Below, piece after piece: positions 10,693 through 21,089 of a stretch of 64,000 nt of DNA. The translations under genes were made by a program, and so were the position numbers. The DNA comes from Nectonema munidae (Eukaryota > Nematomorpha > Nectonematoida > Nectonematidae): the NCBI GenBank assembly GCA_030549495.1, contig JAUIRK010000278.1:602001-666000 (forward strand). The letters run 5' to 3'. Numbering within the stretch: the first letter of the stretch is position 1; each line of letters opens with the position of its first letter. The notes under the pieces were generated by a model. The model saw only the letters and a program-made list of their open reading frames with translations, did no database searches and had not been told where the DNA came from.

Positions 10693-11340
10693 TTGCCTCA
10701 ACGATTCAAAATTGGGCAAGTTATTCTCTTACCAAAAAGTAAAGCAACAGCTGGAAAAATAGAAGACTGGAGGCCAATAACTCTTTTGCCGTGTATCGGT
10801 AAGTTATATGAAAAAATTATTAAATATAGAATGCTCAACCATATTAATTTAACGAAGTGCATCAACAACTATCAATTTGCTTATGTACACCAAAGATCTG
10901 CAGAAATAGGTATCGATCAACTCACCTCATATATATATACAGTTGATTTAATCAAAAATTGAATTTTACATGCTTCTTTATAGATTTTTCGGGAGCGTTT
11001 AATTCTGCTTGTCACCGTGTATCATCCGAAATATGACAAGAATGAAATTTCCTGAATATATTGTGAAATTTATAACATCATATTTGAAAGATAGAACTAT
11101 TTTCATGAAAGGAGAACCCAATATAATTAAAAAGCTCTACAGTTCAACACCACAAGGAGGTTGTATCTCAGATCTCCTTTTTATCATTCTCATCGATCCG
11201 ATTCTAGATATGTTAAAAAATTACTGTTCCTTTTATCAATACTACTCTGATGACTTAATGTTTGGAATAGCAGGACTGAACTCCACTAGCAATGTTATCA
11301 AGCTTGACTATGCCCTAAGCAAAGTAAAATAGATTGCAAA
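10693..11340 (+). pseudogene. LINE reverse transcriptase core, decayed
   Basis: It begins FKIGQVILLPKSKAT, then WRPITLLPCIGKLYEKII, and a later frame (11009 on) with STPQGGCISDLLFIILIDP and YYSDDLMF. These match RT motifs 2a, 4 and the catalytic box, but the box reads YSDD instead of YADD. There is a frameshift and stop between about 10960 and 11010 and further breaks after 11330, so the protein is dead. RT copies LINE RNA into DNA at the nicked target. Confidence 0.78.
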
Positions 11341-12149
11341 ATTGCTCAATCTCAAAATAAATTAAAAAAAAGCAGCCTCATCAATTTCAGCCGCACTTCT
11401 CAAAAAATTCCAATTATGCTTCAACAAAAATAACTTCACTCCTGCTTCTACTTTTAAATACTTAGGCATTCACTTTGACTGCAAACTAAAATAGAAATTG
11501 AACTTTGAAAAAAAACATATGTCATGCTTCACTACCTTTTCTAGAATAAAATCACTGAAGAACTTCCAATGGCCTAATCACTTCATATTTTTTAAAACTG
11601 TGCTCTAGAATGTAATCCTTCTACTTTTCAACTATGGCATCGCTTCTTGGTGTCCTATCTTGTTATATTCAAAATATCAAAACAGAGTTAATTCATTATT
11701 CTAGTCATTTCTACATAAAGCGGTCAAATGCAGTATCTCCACGCCAAAGCCTCTTATATTTCTTGCTTCATGTTTTCCTCCGTTCCTCATCTCAATGGAA
11801 AAGGCTATTGTCTCCAAGAAGTTGTCATTCATTGCTAAAGACTGTTCTTATTACTGTTACGGCTGTCCTACTCCGTCTGGCAGCCCCCTTATTAACGTTG
11901 CTGTTTTTCATAAACTTTTTCTCAAATTCTTCTCTAAGGACTTCACTCTCGAATTATCCCCCGTATCATTTGCACCTATCTACAATCCTTCTATAATTAA
12001 CTTACAAGTAAATTCAACCATATGCTCTTCAAAGGATCACGCTATCAAACTCTGCCAAAGAATCGTCTTCGGGGCAAACGGAATGTTTATCTTTTCTAAT
12101 GGTTCATTTGACTCTCGATTTTCTCGGTTGGCTCCGGCGCATTCGATAT

Positions 12150-14450
12150 CTTCCACCCGAGAAAAACAGAAGAATAAAGGAGAGTACTTACGAAATTTCC
12201 TGGGGACACATCCAAGAAAATATTGGATGTATCCCAGGATCTTTTGAAGTGGCTTTGTTGGTGGGTTTTCTTTAAATGAGGCTCCTGCCAGTATTGTAAG
12301 AGCTGCCTTGAGTTTGGACTTTGTTGAAGTTTTGAGCTTGAGGCATCTATCTTGAAGATTGACTGTGACTCCGAGGAAGTTGAAAATTCGTTTCGGTGTT
12401 GTGAAGGATTTCTTCATGTTCAGCACCATACCGTTGTCCGTGCAGTATTGGACAAAGTCGGAGGCAACTTCTCTGAGTGATTCTTTGGATTTCCCCAGGA
12501 TGAGTAGATCATCGAGGTAAAGCAAGGTTTTGATGTCATCCACTTTGTTTTCTTTAAATGCTGCGACGATCTTTGATAATACCATTTGAAGAACTCCAGG
12601 GCTGAAGTTCGCCCCCATAGGTAGAACCTGGAATTTGTAGGTGGTTCCTCGTGCTTTGAAACAGAAGAGGTCTTGGTATGATCAATGCAACTTGATGCCA
12701 TAAAAGGCCGAGGAAAAATCGAATTTTATAGCATATTTGAATTCTTCTGGAATTTGCGCTAACTTGAGGGGAGCTGATAACTTGCATTCTTCAGGTTTAA
12801 ACAGGGATTTGGTAAACGCAAAGTTTTGTACAAATCTAACTCCATCTCCACTCTTTGGGACGCAGAATACCGGAGAAATGATTTTAGCTGTGTGCGTTTC
12901 CGCGATAACTCCATTCTCCAGTAGTTTTGGGATTACTACATTCTCGATGCAGTCTTTCTGGTGCTTTGGCAACTTTGTAAAGCGTGAAAAGGAACCATAC
13001 GGTAGTGAGGATATGACGGTAGGCGCGTACCCGTACGTTAGAATTTTCTTTACTTTAGCTGATTTGAGATTTGGAAGAGGTGTCCTTTTAGCATGGATGC
13101 AAGAAAAATTTACTTTGTCAGTAAACGGAGGGAGTTTTGGGACGTTTCCAGAAATTTGCGAGTGACCTCCTTGATGGAGAAGTCCGTTGGTGACTCCATC
13201 TCCTCCAGAAATTGGCTGTCGTCACTTTCGGCATCATCACTGTCCCTCTTCCCTTTGCCCGAGTCATTTTCCGCGGTTTGCGATTCATTGACTGGCTCCT
13301 CTTCTATCTCTCCAGAGAGCACGGTCGAGAAAATGACTCTCCACGAGGTTGGTGAGAAAAACTTCTTGTTTAATAGGTATTGTAGCTGGATTTGCATTTT
13401 CTCCCCAAGTTCGGGAGTGTCAGGATGCGTCTTCACGAATTCTATGAAATCTTCGGGGGTGAGCCCTTGATCTTCTTCATCTATGACGTCCAATTTCAGT
13501 TTACTTACAATTCTTTTTAAAACATCCGAGTCTTTTTCTTCCAATTCCGGTATAGTAATTTCGGTATCGTTGTCGATAGCGTTGCTTACCATTTCCATTG
13601 TTGGCCAATCCTCCGTGGGAATTATTCTTTCGAACCGCTCCTCATGGGACTCGTCCGATGATAAAGACGAGAGACTCCCAAGTGATAACGCAGGAGTAGA
13701 GCATAGAATAGGATAGGGTTGGTCCTCTTGTAGAAAAGAGGCAATAGGATCCTCGATCAAGGTAGTCTCAAGAACTTCCTTGTGAGGGACAGACAAGTTT
13801 GTTATGTCTGTCAACGCCCGAATAAAGGAGTTATTTCTGGCCTCCTTTGCCTTTGCCCTTCTTTCCTGGCGCTTGGAAAGCGAGCCTTTGTCGAAAGAAC
13901 TTGGGATCGGGCGTAGGTATGTTAAGCGCTGAAAGTCCCGCAGAACCTACTTGTTTTGCCGCTGCTTCCCAGGTTGATTGGGTAGCGAGGCATGCGGTTG
14001 TAGCGCACTGGTTCACGGTAGCTACATCTTTTAGTGATAAATGCATGATATTCTTTTCTACGATTGCAAAGAGAGTCACTAGGAGGGAGTTTTTGCGTTC
14101 CGGGTAGCCAGTGGTAGGGCATCTATAAAGCCCTCAATCCTTCTTTGCGCAATCTCTTGAGGCGAGTATGCTGCTAAGACTTCCGGGTGGTCGTAGTCTT
14201 GTGAGGCATAGCCCAGAACAGCAGTTCTGTTGACTAGACCTTCCTTGGATTCTTGCGATTCAGAAGGTTTTGGGTAGATTTCCTTTAATTGTGCTGTAAT
14301 GCTTTCAAGTAATTCTTCAACGTTGTCCAATCTGTCCGAAATCTCTTCAGAAGTTTTAGCAGAGAACGACGCTTGGGACTTGTTCTTGGGAATACTCATC
14401 AGGGATTGATAGACGGAAAAGACAATAGTTAGAATAGTGAAACGAAAATC
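12150..14450 (-). mobile_element. Retroelement fossil (DIRS- or LTR-like), nested in the LINE
   Basis: An old retroelement on the minus strand. Parts in order from its 5' side: a gag-like region (about 14.4 to 13.1 kb; N-terminal coiled stretch, then acidic sequence) and a reverse transcriptase region (about 13.0 to 12.15 kb) with a YLDD box and an FLGV motif. No long terminal repeats, integrase or recombinase could be recognised. The RT style is nearer to DIRS or Ty3-type elements than to LINEs. It is broken, with roughly four or five interruptions. It is visibly richer in G+C than its surroundings. It inserted into the LINE's RNase H region, so it is younger than that LINE. Boundaries are approximate. 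Confidence 0.65.
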
Positions 14451-14479
14451 AAAAAATTAATTTGGTTCCCTTGACACTC

Positions 14480-15008
14480 GGGAATAAGATGTAACGAATT
14501 TGTAGATAAACTTGCAAAAAATTGTCTCTGCTACTCCGACCAAAAATTTCCTGTCTCTTTAGATATCTATAAGAACCGTTTGAAAGCTAAGGTTTTTGAA
14601 TTTTGGACGGAATCTTGGAGGCAATGTAAATACTATCAAAAGTTTCCTATTTTAGAAGTGAAATTGCTCAACCAAAGTTTCACTAAATTAAAAATTGCAG
14701 CTTTTCCTCCAAACATATTAAGATGGCTAGTGGGCAACTGTTGTTGTAAAGCATTTCTCTTCAAAATAAGTAAAGTTATAAATACAGCGTGCCGCTTTGG
14801 TTGCGATTGTACAGAAAACCCTGATCACCTTATCTTCAGCTGCGACAAAACTAAGCACCTCACAGATCGATTCCATTCAAGTAATATCTCTCAAAAAGGC
14901 TTTTCTTTATATGCTATCTCTCATATACTATTATACCCGACTTTACTCAAAAATACTCTCTCTCTAATTAATTCCATAGAACACATCTTGTTCTCAACTC
15001 CAGTGTAA
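14480..15008 (+). pseudogene. LINE RNase H end and C-terminal domain
   Basis: After the nested element the LINE frame resumes with NEFVDKLAKNCLC, the last RNase H motif with its conserved D. A helical region LKAKVFEFWTESWRQCK follows, then CRFGCDCTENPDHLIFSC, a CCHC-like motif typical of LINE C-termini that binds the element RNA. The open frame runs to TAA at 15006-15008. Confidence 0.75.
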
Positions 15009-15226
15009 ACCGATTCCTTCCCTATTAAATTTCCTTTTTTTCTCCTCGGTCTATTCCTTCTTTTTTCCGGCATTTGTACTTTATACTCCATGTTTTCTTT
15101 CCTTAAGTGTCACCATTTTATTTTATAATTAGTTCTTTTTAATTTAAAGTTTCTCTGATAGTATCAAACCAGCTTTCGGTTTATATTTTATAGCTGTACC
15201 ATCATCTAACCAACCAACCAACCAAC

Positions 15227-15240
15227 CAAATTCATCGATC
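15227..15240. repeat. Target-site duplication, right copy
   Basis: Second perfect copy of CAAATTCATCGATC, directly after the (AACC)n tail. Native DNA upstream of MANF resumes at 15241. Confidence 0.85.
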
Positions 15241-15811
15241 ATAATTTTATTTCTCATTAAATCTAAATGAACCTAAATTAAGATACAACTCTTTAGAATT
15301 CTTCTACCGAAATCTACTCATTAATAACATTTGAAATATTAATTAGTATCAATTAATCAAAGAGTATTTTGATTGTGCTTTAATTTTCAAGGATTTCAGC
15401 TTTTCTTGACAAACCTAATCTAATTAATCAAAATCAGTTTAGGATTTTGAAAGAAAAAATCATAAGGATGTATTATTTAGAATTGCCATAAGGGGCCTTT
15501 TTTGAAATGGTTAACTAGCTTTTTTTTTCAAAAATAAAAATTGAGAGCAATTTTGAAACATTTCTCAATTCAACTTTCTTGTTATTCTTTAATAAATTGA
15601 AATCATATCAAAAATAATTTTTTTTTATTATTACTCTTCAAAATTTTTCTGAATGATTTTCTAATATTAATATTTACGATATTGACTTTCGGTCATATAT
15701 TAATTTTTATTATAAATTCTCAACTTTTTTCTCAATAGCTTGATACATGGAGACTTTCCTAGCTCTAATTATTTATTACATATTCAACAAATTGTTCAAA
15801 AATCATTATTT
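15241..15811. other. AT-rich DNA, no gene seen
   Basis: This was the immediate upstream flank of MANF before the LINE inserted, so it may hold displaced regulatory sequence. No motif stands out. Confidence 0.4.
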
Positions 15812-16142
15812 TGCACACTCTTGAACATTTTCAATTCTTTTTATTCTAGGCTTAATCTCAATAGCCCTAGAAGTTTAAAATCTATTTTGTTTTGTTTATT
15901 GTATATACATTTATATAAAATAATAGATCAATTATATTGTTAGAGATTTACTTAGATATTTATTTCTTATATTATATATTAAAGTATTTTTAATTTTCAT
16001 TTAGATATGTACAGTAACGGATCTAGAGGGTGGGGGTAAGATTTAAAAAATTTTATACACTCTTGAACACTCTTTTGTCAATTCTTTCTATTCTAGGCTT
16101 AATCTCAATAGCCCTAGAAGTTTAAAATCTATTTGTTTTGTT
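15812..16142. repeat. 80-bp direct repeat before second LINE
   Basis: 15812-15898 and 16058-16142 share CACTCTTGAACA, then TTCTAGGCTTAATCTCAATA and CCCTAGAAGTTTAAAATCTA nearly unchanged, separated by about 160 bases of AT-rich sequence. It could be a tandem 5'-UTR/promoter repeat of the LINE or a duplication made at insertion. Confidence 0.7.
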
Positions 16143-17001
16143 AATTTCTTCGATTGCAAAAAGTTACAGTGATGCTGTTAGCTCGACTCCATCTAACAAC
16201 GTACTGAATACAAAAGAAAATAAAATTGTAAGTAAATCGAAGTTTGACGAAAAAACTCTTATCATAAAACCCAATAAGGATATTGAAACACTGATTGCTC
16301 AACGTAAATTTAGTAAAATTTCTTTTCTACAAAAAAAAAAAAATATTAATAATTCGAAGATTGTTTCTAGTAAGTTGCATAATAACAAAATCTTTGTTAA
16401 GTTTGATAAAAAATCTGAACTAGAGAAAGCTGAGGCTGAATTAAATTTTAAAAAAATTGAAAATGAGAAATTTATAAAGAAACAACGTGTCCCTCATCTA
16501 ATTCTAAAGAATGTACCGGAATTTTTAGATTCTGAAAATATAGAATGTTTTAAAAAAGAACTATCTACTAAAAATGATCTACCTCTAGAAGCGTTCGACA
16601 ATATTTTCAAAATAAAGTCAAATAGTAAATCGTCTTTTAATCTCATAATTTTACTTGAAAAGAAATTTTTTAAAGAAATCTGTATTAAAAATATTATATT
16701 TTTCGGACCTCTCTCTTTTGGAATCGAGTTATTTGTTCCTAGAATTAAGTACTGTGTAAACTGCGTACAATATGGGCACTCTACTCAAATTTGTACTAAA
16801 CCTACTAGTTGTCACATATGTCTATCACAAGATCATACTTTTGATAAGTGCAGCGTAAATAAAGAACCCAAATGCGTTAAATGCCCTAATAACACCTGTA
16901 CTAAACAATTCTATAATAAAGGATGCCCTTCATTTTCTAAAATGTTAAATATAGTCAAAAATAGAGTGTATAATAGTTACCTCTCTATCCTTGATGAATA
17001 A
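16138..17001 (+). CDS. LINE ORF1, nucleic-acid-binding protein
   Basis: 287 codons open from a TTG with no in-frame ATG before residue about 269, so the true start is probably lost. The N-terminal half is lysine/asparagine rich. The C-terminal part carries CVNCVQYGHSTQIC and CHICLSQDHTFDKC, two CX2CX4HX4C zinc knuckles, and a third cysteine cluster CVKCPNNTC. Proteins of this kind package LINE RNA into a ribonucleoprotein. The last codons overlap the ATG of ORF2 (16994) by 8 bases, as in many two-ORF LINEs. Confidence 0.8.
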   Translation: MLISSIAKSYSDAVSSTPSNNVLNTKENKIVSKSKFDEKTLIIKPNKDIETLIAQRKFSKISFLQKKKNINNSKIVSSKLHNNKIFVKFDKKSELEKAEAELNFKKIENEKFIKKQRVPHLILKNVPEFLDSENIECFKKELSTKNDLPLEAFDNIFKIKSNSKSSFNLIILLEKKFFKEICIKNIIFFGPLSFGIELFVPRIKYCVNCVQYGHSTQICTKPTSCHICLSQDHTFDKCSVNKEPKCVKCPNNTCTKQFYNKGCPSFSKMLNIVKNRVYNSYLSILDE

Positions 17002-19168
17002 CTTATGCTCTATCTCTAATAATTATAATCTCACCCAACCTGATATTCTAAACTCCAATCTTTTTCATGATATTGATAGAGAGAATGTTTGTTTGACTGA
17101 ATATATTTCCCCAGATGAACTTAATCAATTAAACAACATAAAATCTAGCTCTAACTTAAAACTTCTACATTTGAATATTCGAAGTATGAACGCGAATTTT
17201 GATTTATTAGTTAATCTCCTCACCACACTAACGCTTGACTTTGATTTTATTATTCTAAGTGAAATATGGGAAGTTGGTTCGCAAAAGTTTGAACTTCTTG
17301 GTTACAGTTACCACTACCAAGAAGGAATAAAAAAAGGAGGAGGTGTAGGAGTTTTCTACAAAAAATCGTTCTCTTTAATTTCGACGAAAGATTTTTCCAG
17401 TCATGAACTTTTTTTTGACTTTCTATTTTTACACTTTCGTGTAAATTGTAAATTTATCGATATATTAGCAGTTTATAGACCTCCTGACACAGACATCTGC
17501 TCTTTTAACTCTTTTATCCAAGGAATTTTCTCTAATAACTCCTTTTCTAAGTTCACTTTCTTGAATGGTGACCTCAATATTAATCTTTTTAATATTAACA
17601 ATAACCCAAATTTTTTAAATTTTCTTGGTATTGTGCACTCATTTGGATTTTTTCCCACGATTACTAAATGTTCCCGCATTACCCTTAATTCTGCATCATT
17701 AATTGATAACATATTTATTAATTTTGAGTTAGCTTTTTCCTCTTATAACATCATTTCTGATATTTCTGACCACCTTCCCAACTGCACTGTTATACAAAAA
17801 TTTTTTGATAAAGTTGTCGCAGATGACCACTACTACTGGAAACGAAAATCTTACCCCAAGGACCGCTTGCTTTTTATTTCAAATGTTTCTCAAATAAATT
17901 TTTCTTATATAAATCATATTATAGATCCAAACGATGCATATAATGCCTTTTTAGAAATAATAAAGAAATCTTTCAATGATAGTTTTCCGCTATACAAATT
18001 TAAAAAAAAAGTTAAAAGTCAGCCCTGGTTTAACAGTTCTCTTATTGCCCTTAGAAAATCTAAAGAAAAATTATATAAAATTAGTGTACTTTTTCTAAAT
18101 AAAGTAAACATAACAAGATATAAAAATACTTTAAAGCAATTCAAAAAGGAAGTTAAAAAAGCCAAGTCAACATACTATTTTAATCCATTCTCGCACTGTA
18201 AAAGTAGCAATATTTGGAAAAAATTAAATAGCTTTTTAAAACCCTCCAAGAAACCTGTGGAAAATTCTTCTTTTACTTGTGAAGACTTTGCCTCTTTTTT
18301 CTCTTTTCCTAAGGAAAAAATTCTTGATCCTTGTTCTATTAGTTATATTAATAATTCTATTCCCTTTAATCAAAATTCTTTCTTTTTATCGAAGATTTCA
18401 TTAAATGACCTTTTAATAGCTACAGCATCATTAGCAAATAAGAAATCAATAGGAGAAGATGAACTTTCTTTAAATATGATAATTGACATTTTACCCTACA
18501 TTAGCTCATCTCTTATTTTTATCTTTAATCTATCTCTCAATTCAGGAGTATTTCCTCAAAAACTTAAAGTTTCTAGAATAATACGAATTCTGAAATCAAA
18601 AAAAAGTTCTAACGTTATCGATAATTTCAGACCCATTTCTATTTTGTCAGTTTTCGCCAAAATTTTTGAAAAAATTATATTTACTAAGATGATTGACTTC
18701 ATTGATAAACATAATTTAATAAACCCCAAACAATTTGGTTTTCGGAAGAAAAAATCAACTGAGGATGCCGCTTTATCCCTACTCCAGTCCATATCCAAAT
18801 CTTTTTACGGTAAAAGTTCCACCATGGTTCTTTTTCTAGATTTTAAGAAGGCATTTGATAGCGTTTTTCACCCCATTCTCCTCTATAAACTTTCTAGAAT
18901 CGGCTTTAGAGGAAAAATAAATTCTTGGCTAAGTAATTATTTGCTAGATCGAGTTTCATACGTCTCTTTCCCAGGTGAATCCTCTAGAGAGTTTAAGATC
19001 AACATGGGAGTACCTCAAGGTTCAATCTTGGGACCTCTTATCTTTTTAATATTTATCAATGATTTTTTTTCCTGTATACAAGATCCTACTTCTCTGATTC
19101 TTTATGCTGATGATGCAGCACTCTCTCTCAACTTTAGCGACCTTTCATTAATTAACCCTTACTTTTAG
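16994..19168 (+). CDS. LINE ORF2, endonuclease-reverse transcriptase, truncated
   Basis: Start chosen at ATG 16994 (MNNLCSISNN); the frame opens one codon earlier at a TTG. The APE-type endonuclease occupies residues about 55-270 (LHLNIRSMNA, SEIWEV, AVYRPPD, LNGDLNINL, SDHLPNC), which nicks target DNA. A linker follows, then reverse transcriptase (about 500-720) with DNFRPISILSVFAKIFEKII, LFLDFKKAFDSV, GVPQGSILGPLIF and LYADDAAL, all catalytic residues intact. The protein ends at 724 residues, just after the YADD box; relatives continue about 200 more residues (thumb and C-terminal). The break falls at ATTAACCC, where a repeat block begins. Confidence 0.85.
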   Translation: MNNLCSISNNYNLTQPDILNSNLFHDIDRENVCLTEYISPDELNQLNNIKSSSNLKLLHLNIRSMNANFDLLVNLLTTLTLDFDFIILSEIWEVGSQKFELLGYSYHYQEGIKKGGGVGVFYKKSFSLISTKDFSSHELFFDFLFLHFRVNCKFIDILAVYRPPDTDICSFNSFIQGIFSNNSFSKFTFLNGDLNINLFNINNNPNFLNFLGIVHSFGFFPTITKCSRITLNSASLIDNIFINFELAFSSYNIISDISDHLPNCTVIQKFFDKVVADDHYYWKRKSYPKDRLLFISNVSQINFSYINHIIDPNDAYNAFLEIIKKSFNDSFPLYKFKKKVKSQPWFNSSLIALRKSKEKLYKISVLFLNKVNITRYKNTLKQFKKEVKKAKSTYYFNPFSHCKSSNIWKKLNSFLKPSKKPVENSSFTCEDFASFFSFPKEKILDPCSISYINNSIPFNQNSFFLSKISLNDLLIATASLANKKSIGEDELSLNMIIDILPYISSSLIFIFNLSLNSGVFPQKLKVSRIIRILKSKKSSNVIDNFRPISILSVFAKIFEKIIFTKMIDFIDKHNLINPKQFGFRKKKSTEDAALSLLQSISKSFYGKSSTMVLFLDFKKAFDSVFHPILLYKLSRIGFRGKINSWLSNYLLDRVSYVSFPGESSREFKINMGVPQGSILGPLIFLIFINDFFSCIQDPTSLILYADDAALSLNFSDLSLINPYF

Positions 19169-19243
19169 TTTCGTATGTGCATAATTTGATAAAAATTAAT
19201 TATTAAAGACTAGGTTTATCTTTCAATTTTAAAAGTAAGGGGA
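19153..19243. repeat. Inverted-repeat ends at LINE truncation point
   Basis: TTAACCCTTACTTTTA at 19151-19166 is mirrored by TAAAAGTAAGGGG around 19230-19242. The arrangement TTAA-CCC...GGG resembles a piggyBac-like MITE inserted into the LINE, but a second TTAA is not evident. Confidence 0.5.
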
Positions 19244-19292
19244 GACAACGATATATTTAAAAAGAATAAATATTTTTTGATTTGAACATTTT

Positions 19293-19735
19293 TCGATTCT
19301 TTGATTATTCGACAAATATAATATTTAAAATTGTTCAAATTGCAAAGTATAGGTAATAACTTTTGTAACATCGTATGAGGTAGCAAAATATGAACAGAAA
19401 CTTTGATATTTTTTGATTTTTTAAAGAATATTTTTCGATTCTTTGATTACAGAATTTTATTTTGATTATTTGACAAATATAATATTTAAAATCGTGCAAA
19501 TTGCAAAGTATAGGTAATAACTTTTGTAACATCGTATGAGGTAGCAAAATATGAACAGAAAGTTTGATATTTTTTGATTTTTTAAAGAATATTTTTCGAT
19601 TCTTTGATTACAGAATTTTATTTTGATTATTTGATAAAATATATTATTTAATATCGTGAAAAAATTAATAACTTATCTAACATCCTCTCCCCGAATGAGG
19701 TATATCAAATCTTACATATAGCAAAATATGTACTG
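19293..19735. repeat. Tandem repeat, ~161-bp unit, about 2.7 copies
   Basis: Each copy begins TCGATTCTTTGATTA (19293, 19435, 19596) and contains GGTAATAACTTTTGTAACAT followed by CGTATGAGGTAGCAAAATAT. The first unit lacks about 19 bases found in the second. Confidence 0.85.
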
Positions 19736-20135
19736 ATAGGTTGGAGATGAATTATCGCGGTATACAGGTTGGAGATGAACCAATGAATTATCGCGGTATA
19801 CAGGTTGGAGATGAACCAACGTAGTATACAGGTATAATGTATATAGGTAATAACTTATATAGCATCGTCTCCCCGAATGAGGTATATCAAATCTTACATC
19901 TAGCAGAATGTGAACAGAAAGTTGAACATTGTCTCCCTAGTTATTTGTACATGGAATAGAAACCATCGTAGTATACAGGTTGAAGATGAATGCTCGTAGT
20001 ATACAGGTTGGAGATGAATTATCGTAGTATACAGGTTGGAGATGAATCATTGTAGTATATAGTTTGGAGATGAATCATCGTAGAATACAGGTTGGAGAAG
20101 AATCATCGTAATATACGGGTTGGAGATAACACGCA
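19736..20135. repeat. Minisatellite, ~28-29-bp unit
   Basis: About ten variants of CGTAGTATACAGGTTGGAGA plus TGAATCAT in two blocks (19736-19835 and 19965-20130), separated by a stretch resembling the 161-bp unit (TCTCCCCGAATGAGG). Unit changes are point-like, suggesting unequal exchange. This is not a CRISPR array: the repeats are contiguous without spacers. Confidence 0.85.
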
Positions 20136-20159
20136 AGTTGTCTACCCGCGTTCAACCGT

Positions 20160-20435
20160 ACAGGTTATGAGATATACATATATTCTTTTCTTTTGTTTTC
20201 TTTCTTACTTTTGTTTTTCTTTTATACACCTATTTTTTTGACGCTTCTCCTGTTCCTGGTTCATTCGATGGAGTGTGGAATCTCGATGAGTCCTTGAGAC
20301 CTCCTTTTTCACCTTCTTCATAAAAGCCATCACATTCGCCTACTCAAATGTTAAACATTTCCTCAATGTGTGTGTGTGTGTGTATATTTTAAATTTATTA
20401 AATAAACTTAAACTAAACTAAACTTAATTGTATTA
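20160..20435 (+). other. Probable LINE 3'-UTR and tail with (GT)n
   Basis: A moderately GC-rich segment (TTCGATGGAGTGTGG and similar) is followed by a 20-base (GT)n run near 20369 and ATAAACTTAAACTAAACTAA, a tail style seen in Jockey/CR1-type LINEs. No coding sequence. Confidence 0.5.
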
Positions 20436-20499
20436 ATTGTATTTTGCCCAAATCTGGGACGAAACATAATAAATAAAAAGAAGTATTGGGCGTTTTTCA

Positions 20500-21080
20500 T
20501 TTATCATAAGATTGTTTAGAGATTTTAGCTAATTAGAAAAACTACTTAGTCATCCAAGACTTTTTATTAAAATAATATAGAGGTAAAATTTGTAGACATA
20601 TTTCAAAATTGAGGTTTTTCAGACTTTCCAATGATAACAGACAATAATTTTTTCCCAGATGCGCTACGTGCTAATAAAACCGTAATTCTAAGCTTCGACT
20701 TTTTACTATTCTTGCAAACATCGTTTTAAAAATTAACGATTTTGAAGGAAGAACTTTATAAAATAAAGCCGTTTCGCTGACCTTAGATATCTTTCATTGT
20801 GTATACTTCACATAAAGAACCAAGATCTTTATGCCAAAATTCAACTATTATGGGATGAACTGAACTCGATACACCAAATAAATAAGAACATTTGATATTG
20901 ATAAGTTTTTGAAAACATTGTGCCAACCACTAAGGGTTTAAATGCTTGAATATTCATTTCATCAGCAACTTTCATTGCTTTTTCCTGAATAATAACCCCT
21001 CATATTGACATATTTTTAGCTCCGCAAAACCACCCAAAAACTTGTGTATTAAGTTTATGTAAATGAGTGGTACGTATGTT
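20500..21080 (-). pseudogene. Tigger/pogo transposase fragment
   Basis: Minus-strand scraps read in order: GAKNMSI, one stop, VIIQEKAMKVADEMNIQAFK (end of the CENP-B-type helix-turn-helix), then KKSKLRITVLLARSASGKKL followed by VIIGKSEKPQF, which is the segment just after the first catalytic aspartate in Tigger enzymes. Several stops interrupt it. No TIRs were identified. Confidence 0.65.
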
Positions 21081-21089
21081 GGCAAATTT

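Larger units (their letters stand above)
9590..15226 (+). mobile_element. RNase-H-bearing LINE with 14-bp TSDs, interrupted
   Basis: The LINE is bounded by perfect 14-base direct repeats and ends in a short (AACC)n tail at about 15207-15226, a target-primed reverse transcription signature. Parts on the + strand: C-terminal endonuclease remnant (9800-9960, SHIDLILCND), reverse transcriptase (10690-11340), RNase H start (near 12080, FIFSNGSFDS) and RNase H end (14462-14520, WFP.HSGI then NEFVDKLAKN), then a C-terminal Cys/His segment to 15008. The RNase H domain is split by an opposite-strand retroelement fossil. Clade is probably I/R1/LOA-like, judged from RNase H plus a tetranucleotide tail. 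Confidence 0.82.
16138..20435 (+). mobile_element. Jockey-like LINE, 5' and 3' incomplete
   Basis: Two overlapping open ORFs (16138-17001, 16994-19168) are followed by a 1-kb tandem-repeat block and then a 3'-UTR-like stretch ending with a run of TAAAC-type repeats near 20400-20430. ORF1 with zinc knuckles plus EN-RT ORF2 is the Jockey-superfamily layout. ORF1 has no Met at its start, and ORF2 stops 20 codons past the YADD box, so both ends are damaged. The long open frames suggest recent insertion. Confidence 0.78.

Noticed and set aside
12737-13716. Plus-strand frames of 77-142 codons
   Set aside because: Antisense to the nested retroelement fossil; open only because of its base composition.
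19736-20135. CRISPR-like regular repeats
   Set aside because: The 28-bp units are contiguous without unique spacers and the context is a eukaryotic LINE; it is a minisatellite.
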